Positions 33,830 to 45,200 of a DNA stretch of 64,000 nucleotides are shown piece after piece. Made by a program: the position numbers and the translations under genes. Below the pieces are notes generated by a model. The model did no database searches. It was not told the DNA's origin and saw only the letters and a program-made list of their open reading frames with translations. Every line of letters begins with the position of its first letter. Positions within the stretch are counted from its first letter, which is position 1. Source of the DNA: Stipa capillata (Eukaryota > Streptophyta > Magnoliopsida > Poales > Poaceae); the NCBI GenBank assembly GCA_019208055.1, contig JAGXJF010003277.1, forward strand, positions 1 to 64,000. The letters run 5' to 3'.

Positions 33830-36709
33830 ACATGTGGGCTAGCACGTGGTCTATGGGGCCTTTTGCTTGCACGTGACGTGGGCTGATTTTTAGTGGATTC
33901 CTTCACCTTAAGTCACCACGCTTAGGGCAACCGTGCCCACAGCAATACTGGTTGTCTCTACACACAAAAACCTAGGCCCAAGCCTTCTGCTACGCATTCC
34001 TTCTCTCGCGCACCTCCTCTGTCTTGTTGCTTCTGCCTCCTCCCCTATTCCGCTCGTCTTGCCCCTCGGCTTCATCCTCCCCCTCCATGACGCCACCTTC
34101 GTCCTCCGCTTTATGACTGTCAATGGAACGTCGTAGGAGTAAGCGATGTCGTGTGGTTGCATCGTGGGCAGGGACGGTGGGTTGTGGTCCTCACCTTCTC
34201 CGCCCCACCTGCTGCGGCTGCATGGTCTCGCCATCCAAGTAAGGTGTCTTCACTCCCTACATCATCGTGCCTCTTTCCTACTGACATAAACTCTCTCCCA
34301 TAAGCCGTCGCCTTATTCATATACAGCAGTACTCTTCTGACCTCTTTCGTCTCGCTCTGCCCTAGTCCCCTCCGCCTCTAGTCTCGGCCACCTCCGTCAT
34401 TGTCGCCCCTTCAACTTCAGCGCTCCTAGCGATGACATGTCACTGCAATGCTGCCTTTTCCTGCCCTCCGCGTGTGAGGCTAAAGAGATAGTCATTCCTA
34501 GCTTGGTCCTCCCCCATGGCATCTTTGCTCCATCACTACGGAGTTGTAGCCAGGCCCAACGTGCGTCACTTGACTGCTACTTTAGCAATCCAGTATGCCT
34601 TATTCGTCCTCTTCAACCCTGGTCGATCCTACTATCAGAGGCACCCCCCTTGAGGTGATCTTCCATTGGCTGAATGTTGTTCTGTTGTTGGTTTCTATTT
34701 GTTCCGGTTTTGTTCCATGCCCTATGGATAAGGTGTGCAATTATTTATCTCAAAGAAGGTTGGATTCAGCGAAAGCGCAAAACTAGCGATGTCGATGCTA
34801 TGGATTTTACGGGGTAAAAGTCTAGAAATAGTTTTCTCTATGTGCATGTTTGCTTCAAATGCTTCAGTTTTCAATTCAGGTTGTAGCATGGAATTTATGC
34901 ATGTATTGTGTTACACAAGGGAAAACCATGAACAAGTCAACACTGTGTTTGCCTAGTTGCATGAATGCCTTCAAGAATGCTATGGTGACGGGGTCTTCAA
35001 GGCAGAAGGGAATGCAACGGTAAGAGTTGACAGAATCACATAATAGGCTCTAAAATTCATCGAACTATGTTCATGTGTGTAATTCGGAATGGCACATCAT
35101 CAATGGTGATACTTGATGACTACCAACTACAATGAAAGCATAGACTAAATGGTGTACATCCTCTTTGGATATTCCATGTCTGCAGAATTATATGCTCATC
35201 AAATTAGAGTTTGATTTTATTCTACCTATTGGGTTTGATTCTTGGCTATAGAATCAGACGCATCATCTACAATGTTACTACGGCACAACAGCTTGGGCTC
35301 TAGCTACTTCTCTCCTTTAATTTTAGACTTCAATGGCATTTGGGCTAATTTTTACTTGTATGCAGGAATTTAAGATAGGGAGGCAACCATAAGAGAAATT
35401 GATTTGGGACTTGGATGAGTTGTTATAGATCAAAGTGTGTGCTTTTCCTCTTGCATTTAATTTGTTCCAGGTTACGCCCCTCTCATGATTCTATGAATGC
35501 TTGCCTCAATGTTGCCTCAATGCTGCCACGAACTTACGATTCACCTACAAATGTTAATTGATTGTTGATATCTTTCCATGATGCCGCTGCAAGATCATGT
35601 AAATCAGGCGTCAATCCTAGACTGTAAACTAAAAATAGAAACCATATTATGATATGTGACCAACACAATCATTTCTGTGAAGCAACACTCTTACAGCAAA
35701 AAGGAAACTAGAGCTATGGTGTGATACACTCAATGTATCTGTATGATAGCCTTACCTTGCAGATAAATACTTGTAACCAAGAAAACAAAATGATGTTGTT
35801 TAGAAAGAACAACTCTGCAATATAAGTTTACTCTCTTTTTCTCATTTAAATAAAAAAATATTTTATCATTTAAATAAAAAATATTTTCTCACTCGGCTCT
35901 AACTAAGCCATAAGGGATGACATCTGGGACCAAGGGTCAATATTGATTGGTCAATTCGCCTTTGGGTCCACTTATGATTTTATTTATTTTATTTCAATGA
36001 TGCATGGAACATACATGTTAAGTCATTTTCTTTTAATTTTTTATTAGTTCAACTGTTTATGCTTGAGCTAAGTCAGTGAGGATGACATACATGTCATATC
36101 CAATATGGTCGATGGTTAAGGCATCGTGTGGATAATCCAGGACTCTCAATATGGAAAGTTAAAGTTGTCTTCATGAAGATCTTTGAAGCTTCAGTTGCTT
36201 CTTTTAGTCTAATGTTTGTTTTAACTTTCTTTTTGTTCTTATAGTTCCAAATTGTACTTGCTGAGTATTTTGACTCACTCTTGCGTCTTATTTAGTTTTT
36301 CAAGTGATAAGTAAGTGACATGCGTGGGAGATGAGAGTACAACATCTAAAGTAACCGGACACGTCACTTACCCTTGCATAATACTTAGTCCACATATATA
36401 CATACATATACTATCCACGAAGACTTATTTAGTTATATTGCTTAGTTGAGCTTTATTTGCTTAGTGTGAGCCTTTGGTCACTCTAGTATATAACATAACG
36501 TTATGGAGTCATTTGAGTTATATGTCTAACCTGGTGTCATATTGCTATTTATATTTGCGTGGTTGTAATTTGTGATATATTATTTAGTGTATGTCGTGGA
36601 TGTACATATAAACAAAGGAGACTATCAAAAATTATAACTTTTTCCAAACTCGATAGATTTTAGTGTAGTGTGGTAGCATCCTAGGTAGGGTTGACATCTG
36701 GGGTGTTAC
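33830..36709 (+). repeat. LTR-like remnant ending GGGGTGTTACA
   Basis: The right end GGGGTGTTACA (about 36699-36709) matches the end of the giant LTR at 11426. The segment CTTGCTGAGTATTTTGACTCAC at 36258-36279 is the counterpart of 10421-10445, and a moderately GC-rich island (33940-34650) lies upstream, the same order as in the 7003 LTR. I infer a diverged solo or truncated LTR of a related family; the left boundary is unknown. Confidence 0.4.
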
Positions 36710-36896
36710 AGTTTCCGCATAGAGACACGAGAGGGGTGGTAGTGGTGGTGATGACGCTCGCAAGGGCGGTGTCGCGCTATGGGTAGGGGAAGGGTGTTGC
36801 CCCTATCACTTCTCTCCCGATATTTCTTGAAAAAAATAACCGTGGGAGGCAATGTTTTGTTTAGAGTAAATTACTCAAAACCAGAACTTCAGGGTA

Positions 36897-37112
36897 CCTC
36901 ACTACACTTTATCATACATTTTGATTTTCTTCACAAAACCACAACTTCTAGTCTAATCTTTCACAAATAACCCAAACTGGTCATTTCTGAGACGTCTGAT
37001 AGCAAAACTGACATAGGGGTCCACTCGTGAGCGGTTAGGTGGATAATACACTGAGGTGGACATGGTGTACACCTGTCAGCCTCTCCTCGTCTCCTTTCTC
37101 TTCTCCTTCTCT

Positions 37113-37154
<42 letters not shown>

Positions 37155-37983
37155 GTCTCTTTCCCCTTCCATGGCTACAAAATTAGCGCATGTGGAATTA
37201 CGACGTTCGAGGAAGCCGCAGTCATGCCACCGGTCTATGTGCCACCCACTCCAGCTCCCACTCTTCCTCCACCCCTTGCTACTGCTCACCACCCTAGCAG
37301 CATCTGGTAGGATGGCACCTTCTCGTCCCTAGCCACCACCGATGACAACAGCGACATGCCCGTGCCAGAATCAACAATACCGTGAGCGACACGAAGAAGA
37401 GGAGAGATAATCCCATTGAATTGCACCACTAATTCTGCACCAAATTGAGAGAAACAAATACGATCCTCGCTCGTGATGGATTGAATCTCGAATCCAAGGT
37501 CAGAATTGTATCTTGCACATCTGGGTCAGAGGCTTCGATTGGAAGGTAGGGCGGATGGAGAAAGAGAGTGGGGTGGACACAGGGATGGATGAGAGGTTGG
37601 CGGCAGTGAGTGCGGTGGCTAGAGACTGGATGGCGGGGAGGAGGATGAGAAGCACAAAGAGGAGGACGATGGGGACCTCATTGCCTATGGCGATGGCGGA
37701 GATGAGATCCGAACTGCTGGAGTTGGCCGTAGGAGAAAGAGGGAGAGGGGGGAGAGAGAGAGAAGAGAAAAGGAAGGGGAAGAAAGTGAGGAGAGGCTAA
37801 CAGGAGGGCCCCATGTCCACTTCAACATATTGTCTATCTGTCCTTCCATGAAGCGCCAACGAGTTGGCCCTTTTATGTCAGTTTTGCTATCAAATGCCTG
37901 AAAATGGTTGATTTGGGTTATATGTAATATTAGATTAGAAATTGTGGTTTTTTGAAAAAAAAATCAAAAAGATATCATGAGGC
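36897..37983. mobile_element. MULE-like element with about 190-bp TIRs and GC-rich interior
   Basis: The left arm (36897 to about 37090) and right arm (about 37800-37983) are inverted copies: for example GATAGCAAAACTGACATA near 36998 matches the inverse at 37874, AACCCAAA near 36970 matches TTTGGGTT near 37912, and both contain GTGGACATGG and AGCCTCTCCTC. Long TIRs around a gene-like GC-rich interior (37166-37790) are the pattern of Mutator-like (Pack-MULE) elements. No 9-bp duplication could be confirmed and no transposase is present. Confidence 0.65.
37114..37151. repeat. (CT)n microsatellite
   Basis: About 19 uninterrupted CT dinucleotides within the MULE-like element. Confidence 0.9.
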
Positions 37984-38080
37984 AAAGCGGGGAAGAAGGA
38001 AGAGGAGGCGCATCCACATGGGTGTTCGACGCTCACCACGTGGCAGGCAAGCGGGACACTCTTCAAATAAGGTGCAAAGA

Positions 38081-38485
38081 GGCGCCATCCGAGAGAAGTT
38101 CCTAGTACTACCAAGGCTTGTGGTGCTACCGTGGTACTAACGTGCAGTAATACCACTAAAATGTTATTAAATTTTTTGAGACATTTAGGATAAATTAGCA
38201 TAAGATGTATCTATAATGTCATAAAATTTCAAATCTAAATTCAATCTACACATCTAGGTACAAAAGGACAAATTTTATTGTGAATAGTAGCCTAGAAAGA
38301 TAGAAAGGGTGAAGCTACAATTCTCCATAGAATTTGTCTTTCATGTGTTTTGAATTGGATCTTTATACCATGTGTTCTGAGTTGAATTTTTATAGCATGA
38401 TAAATATGTTTAGAATTTTTTATAACTTTTTGGTGGTAGTACCACGTGTTGGTAGCACAGTAGCACTGGAACTTCTCCCGGCGCC
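38081..38485. mobile_element. MITE, about 405 bp
   Basis: The inverted ends include GGCGCC followed by GAGAAGTTCC...: GAGAAGTTCCTAGTACTACC at about 38092 matches the inverse of the right end (GTAGCACTGGAACTTCTCCC). Extended pairing continues through GGTACTA/TAGTACC words. The interior is AT-rich with no ORF. Confidence 0.65.
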
Positions 38486-39206
38486 CTCCTTCTAGTCGTT
38501 CTAAAAATATATAGGAAAACGTTTTTCTAGCCGTGCATCATCGGCTTAAAGACTTCCGAGTAACGTGTTCATCTGAATCTGCAATGAAACAGTTGCAAAC
38601 TTACGTACTTTTATCCATGTGTACTTCACATAAACAGAAATAGGAGGATCCTTTTATATATAGCTCCAGGTAATTATACAATATATATTTATATATTTAT
38701 ATTTATATTTATAAAGAGCCGTGCAAGCGTAGATAAAATTTGGTGATTCTCGCTCCTTAAATCATAAGAACATTCTGACTCTAAGAAACCAAATAAAAAG
38801 GAAATCCATTAGTTTTCAAAAATGATAGTCAAGAAATAATAGCAGCTATAGTCACCTCTTCAGCAAGACCTATCAAGATAACTCAACATTGTTCAGTTAT
38901 GTAATTCCATCCAGCCCTCCCAACTATGATCTGATAATCTAGAAACACCTCGAATGTTTTTCTGATGTCTAACTTATACATGTTTAAACCATAGTCATCA
39001 TGTAATTTCATTAGAATGAACGAATGCCTGTGACCGTAGATAATAAAATTTCTCGGTAAATCTTTGGATGCACTGCAAGTAGTTGAGGACAATATCTGTC
39101 GGTGACTCCAGGGGGGTTTTTGGTTTTCATTCATCCTGAAAATGCCTGGGACGGTAATGATTTAACTGTAGCATCCCAAATAGGGTGCTCAGAACAGCCC
39201 TTTCGC

Positions 39207-42200
39207 TCAGTCCTTCTGCCCAACATTAAACTTCGCAATGAAGAAACCCATCGTATCCAGTGATGACGATGGATCAAACCTCTGGACAAGTTGTGCTTCA
39301 TGCTCCTTCAACCACTCCCTGTAAGGGCCATTTGTTCTAGAGTTGTCAGGACAACTTTTACGAAGACACAATTGAGAAATAGAGTCTCATGAGTAATACA
39401 TGACTATAAGATAAAAGATATATTCATTCAGCCAAGTGTAGCCCGCTAGTCATTATATATTTGAACAGCTGACAACATAACTCCAAATAAATAAATTGCT
39501 AATACAATTACCATAAGATCTTTTAACAATGTAAAATTCTTCTAGTACTGTAGAGCAGCACACCTTCAGAAAAGCCTGGACTATAAAAAGACGGAAAATG
39601 TCCATTCTTGTCCCTCGTCTATTGCAAAAGTCTAAGTTTAGTCCTTCAAATGTAAACCATCGAGTTTTGGTCCCATACCATACTAAAAGCGGTTTTTATG
39701 ATAATGCAAGGTGGTTTCACACACGTGGTAGTCTAGTTAGCCAACAAATTGAGAAAACAATAGGAAAAAGTGAAAAAAGCCAAAAATTGAAAGATTTTTT
39801 TGAAAAACTCAGATAATTTGAAGACAAATCGAGAAATAAAAATAGATTAAAAAGTTTAGAAAAATGAAAAAAAAAGATTTATTTTGGGAAACTGAAATTT
39901 TATAAAAAAGACAGATTTTTTAAAACGAAAATCATAAAAAGAATCAAAAAATAGAAATTTGAAGGTAAAATAAAAGTATTTAGGAAAAAAATAAAATCAG
40001 AAATATTTCAAAAAAGTTACTTAAAAATCTGAGAATATTTATATATTTTTCTTGAATTATTTTTTCAATTTTTTATACTCACATGTGTGAAACTATTGCC
40101 ACGTCATCATCAAAACCGTTGTCAATAGGGCAATGGACCAAATCTAAAAACGTTCAGTATTAGAGTTGAGAGACCAAATTTAGACTTTTACAATAGTTGA
40201 GAGATCACAAATAACCTTTTTCAGCACCGCATATTTTTATAGCATGATGCCAAAAAAAGCCAGGATTATAAAAAGAAGGAAAAAGTTTAGTTTCAGTCCC
40301 TCAACTATCGCCTTAATTTTAAAACTGGTCAATGTGCACCCTCAACTATTGATACCAGAGCAATTAACCATTTGCGGCCGTTTGGGGGCGGTAAGTGCTG
40401 ACTGAGCACTTTGTCGTGTTGGACTCCCACGTGTCGTGCCACGGTGGACAAAACCGTCCCCAAAATGGTTATAAGGGTTAATTGCTCTGGTATCAGTTGT
40501 TGAGGGTGCACAATGACTAGTTTTGAACTTGAGGGTTCAAATCAGACTCTGACAATAGTTGAGGAACTAAAACTAGACTTTTTCCTAAAAGAAACCTTGT
40601 CAAACAGTTCGATTGACCGACCAGCTTATTTGGCCAGTAAAGTCTTATGTAGAAAGACAGCCTATAGAGTTAATGGAGATTGCTGATGCCTATACATATG
40701 AAACGCTTCATGTTATTGTACTATTATCAAAAGGAACAGTGATAGTTCGCGATACAAGCCCCAATCGTACCACATCCTACCGTATCCAAGGTTTGCCAAA
40801 TTTCGAAATAGTCATGCCACAACATAACCTGGATAACAGGTTCAGGAGCCAAGTACAAATAAAAGATGTAACAAGAATTAGTATCTTACTCAGTATATGC
40901 CTTGTTGGGCAGCTTACACGAACCAATGATACCAGGTCCTCCAACTTTTGGGTGCTGAAAGAAGATTAACAATAGAAATGGTGTTGGAAATGCAGTCATT
41001 AGTCATACAAAAGAGCAAGTTTTAAGACAAGCACTCAGTTTTTTCCACTCAAGTTAGAACTATGCATGCACAAGAGCGGAGACTGACTAAGGTGCTGTTT
41101 GGTTTGGCTTGTAGGTGCGGTTTGATTGAAAAAAGCTGAAGCTAAACCAAAGACACAGTTTTTCATCAGCTTTGCGGAATAGCCCAACCGCGTGCATGTG
41201 TAAAATTCACCACAGCAGAAAGTTGCGCAACCCTGGCTTCCCGCAGTAGCTACTTACCGCGCACAGGAGGTTGCCACTCGATTTCAAAAAATTTACAATC
41301 GAAATGCCCTTATCACTCCTTTTCCCTGTTTCCCCTTTCTCTCTACAGGCAACCTCCTTCTCTTTCTCCCAGCGCCAGATCTGGCCCTCCACCCGCCGCC
41401 CTCCACCTGCACGCCTCCACCCGCCGCGCCGGCACTGCCGCCCAGCAGCGCCGCTCACCTCCACCGGTCGCGCGGCTGGACCGGCTGCCAACTCGACCGG
41501 CGAGCGCGTCCACCGGCGGGCGGTGGAGCCGAGCACCCGACGCGCCACCTCCAAGGCCGCGCCCCTCCACCCGCCGCGCGCCTCCACCGTTGGGCCACCG
41601 CCGCCGCTCGCCCACCGCCGCCGCTCGCCCGTCCACGGCCGAGCTCTGCTCCCGCTCTGCCTCCCTCCCTCCACGCCGGCCACCCTCCGTTCCACCCGCC
41701 GCGCGCCTCCACCGCTGGGCCACCGTCGCCGCTCGCCCACTGCCGCCGCTCGCCCACCGCCGCCGCTTGCCCGTCCACGGCCGAGCTCTGCTCCCCTGCT
41801 CTGCCTCCCTCCGTGCCGGCCTCTCTCCCTCCAGTACTCCCTCGAACCGGCGCCAAGAAGGGTGCCTCGCAACCGGTGGACCACCCCAGGCCTCCAGGTC
41901 GCCGGCGTCCTGAGCCGAAGCCACGCCCCGTCCCAGCTCCGTCCTGCCCAAGTCGCCTCCAAAGGTAGAAACAAAATTTCTGCTCCATTTTTGTACCATT
42001 TTTGCATGTCACTTGTGACTGGATGTGGATATGCATGTATCTGTAAGTCTGATCTTGGTTTACATATGGTGCCATGACAAGTATTGAGCATGCTATTATG
42101 ATATGCTTGTATAGTATTCTCTTGATTATTTTTTTCATTGCTATGTTGTGATTTTGCTTACTCTACCATCTCTGCCATGGTTAGATGGTCCACCTCTGAG

Positions 42201-45200
42201 CTGAGGTGTGGCTTCCCCGGCGTCGCCATCCCCGCATGCCCTGCCTTCAGCCACGCGTCGCATCGAGGTGGCATCGACGAATCCGTTGCCTCCAACAACG
42301 GCGTATGGTGCTCCCGCGCGCCATCGGACGCCTCGTCATCCTCCCACACAGCTGTGATTAGCACCAACTCTGCATTCATCGCCGGCGAGCAGCATCGGCG
42401 CGTCCTCGTCCCACAGGGCCAGGTAGATGTGATGATGTGAACCGCAAATATTTGTCGTGTTGTTTAAGTTTATTTAATAATTTGAATACTCTGTGATTGA
42501 AATGTTCATGCTATGTTTTATACATGTTTAGAATAATAAGATGTATTCTTCAATCATGAATGATGATGATCAGAATCTGGTGGAAACATATGTATTTTAT
42601 TGAAATGAGTTTTCAGAGTGATTTGTGCATACTCAGTACAAATTTAGTATAAAATGGAGTCAGTTGTATTACAGGACTGAGAATTCTTGGTCTCTATTGC
42701 CATGGTCTGTACTGAACCTTGGTTTCTATTCCCTCTAATGATGTGTACAAGTGTCTTGCTCGTAGTTACTGAAATTTGAGACAGGATCTGAAACAAAATG
42801 TGCTGAAACTTATTTGAAATGAAGACAACCAACATGATCCAAAACCCGCAACAATTATTAGTTTCTAATTCTTGTTTCCCTATCTATAACTTATGAAACT
42901 TATCATGTCATTTAATTATTGAATCAACACCCTATCTAGCTATAATTTGGATTATCTGTTGTCCATATTGGATTTTGCGAAGCTTAATTCTGAAATTGTG
43001 TTAGATGACTATCCCGAAGGCAGTTTGGGATGCTTTTATGACAAGGACATTTGTTGAGATTTGCAATGATGAAACCATAGCTGGGAATAGGCCAAGTGGT
43101 TGGTTGAGTACGGTTGGGTATAATAATCTGGAGGCTAGATTTTTTGAGCGGACGGGGAAACGGTTAACGAGGAAGCAATTCAAGAAGAAAGATTACGTGA
43201 TATGGGTTCAGTTAAACAACTCAGCAACAGGTCTTGGTATATGTCCAGTAAGGAAAACTGTGGACGCACCTGATGAGTGGTGAAAACACGCAGATTGCGG
43301 TAAGTGCATTCTTAAATCAAATTTTGAAGTTTTATTTAATTTGAAGTATCCATATTATCATAAGATCGTGTCTTTTTTGGATTTCAGCTAAACAGGAGTA
43401 CGCCAAGTTCAGAGATGGTCCGCCGGCGCATTTGGAGTGCTTGCATGTTATGTTTAATAAGACGTTTGTGACCGGTAATACTGCCACCATCCCTAGGATG
43501 GAGCTTCATGGAGAGCCTAGTGCTATTGATTTGGAGGGGTCTGGTTCTAGTACAGAGTCAGGTAAAGAGGACCGTTCTGGGTCAGGGTCGAAGAGAAAGA
43601 AGGGATCAAAGAGCAAGGGGAAACAAAAGAAAAATAAGTTCTTTGAAGAGTATAAAAAGGCAGTACGTACTATATCGTCTACCACCATCCAATCTCGAGC
43701 TAGCACCACCCCTACGATCAAGGAGGTCATGCAGTTGATGACAGAGTGCGGTGTTGTATCTGGGACTCCTCTATTTTTCACTGCATGCAACCTAGCTCTC
43801 AAGGCAGATTTTAGAGAGTTGTTCATGGCAATGCCTAATAATGCTGGAAGGTTATATTACCTTCAGAGGTCACATGACAATGGCCTGTAGTACTTCACTG
43901 AGTTGTACTATTCGTATGTTCTACTTGTAGCTAGTGCCATGTATTTCGTGCGAACTACTTGTATGTTGTACTATCACTATTGCTATGTTTTATTTGTATG
44001 AACTATGAACGAATATTATGAGTTATTTATCTCAGTTGTTTAATATATGTTCGAGCAGATGAGTGATGACGAAGAGTACAATGATGAAGAGTTCGTTGAT
44101 GAAGATGACGATGAGAACATTGAGAAGAATTTACACAAGCAGCTGGGAATAGTACTGATTGGACATCTTTTAATCAGTTACAAAATCTTGAACAACTGAG
44201 ACAACTAGCAATGTTGGGTCAAGAATATTCGGACAGGTACTTGAACAAACAACTTTATCGATGTCCTGTACAAAATGGATATTCTTGGACAGTTGAGATG
44301 CTAAATCATAAAAAATCTTGCTATAGGATGTTTAGAATGTCTAGAAGAGTATTTGATGCATTGCATCAAACTCTAGTGCAGAATTATAACTTGGGATCAA
44401 CTAGGAACATGACATCTATAGAAAGTTTGGCAATGTTTTTATGGATGGTTGGAGGACCAAATTCTGTTGGTGATGCTGAAGTAAAATTCTGCAGATCTAC
44501 ATGGACAGTGCATACAAATCTTTATGGAGTGTTGGATTCTCTATATAGTATGTCCCGTAATATAGTTGTACCAAAGGATCCAACATTTAGCCAAATCCAT
44601 TCAAAACTACTAGAACCCCATTTTCATCCTCACTTCGACGGTTGCATTGGTGCCATAGATGGCACGCATGTGAAAACCATTGTCTCAGCAGAGAAGTCAA
44701 TTGAGTATAGAAATCGACACAGATACACGTCGCAAAATGTCATGACAATTTGTGACTTTGACATACGCTTCACATTCGTTGTTGCTGGTTGGCCTAGATC
44801 GGTACATGACACAAGGGTTCTAAAGAATGCACAAGAGAAGTTTGTTGATGTATATCCAAAACCACCTCTAGGTAAGTACATTATGTTTTATGCATTCAAC
44901 TCTTTTAATTCTAATAGCATATAGATTCTTATATTGTCATACTTTTATTCATGTGTAGGCAAGTACTACTTGTTGACTCAGGGTATCCAAACAGGACCGG
45001 TTATTTAGCGCCTTATAAGGAAACAAAATATCATCTACCGGAATTTCGCATATCACGCGCGCCTTCGGGGAAGCGTGAGGTGTTCAATCATGCTCACTCA
45101 TCACTGCAGAATGTGATTGAGCGATCGTTTGGAGTCCTAAAGATGAAATAGAGGATCCTCTTACATGTTCCAAGTTACCCAGAGGAGACACAAACCCGTA

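Noticed and set aside
40613..40969. 118-codon plus-strand ORF as a gene
   Set aside because: It overlaps, on the opposite strand, the well-supported NSUN6 exon at 40890-40954 and has no domain of its own.
41207..42091. 294-codon minus-strand ORF and overlapping plus-strand 268-codon ORF
   Set aside because: Both are low-complexity translations of the Harbinger GC-rich leader built from tandem CACCGCCGCCGC-like words.
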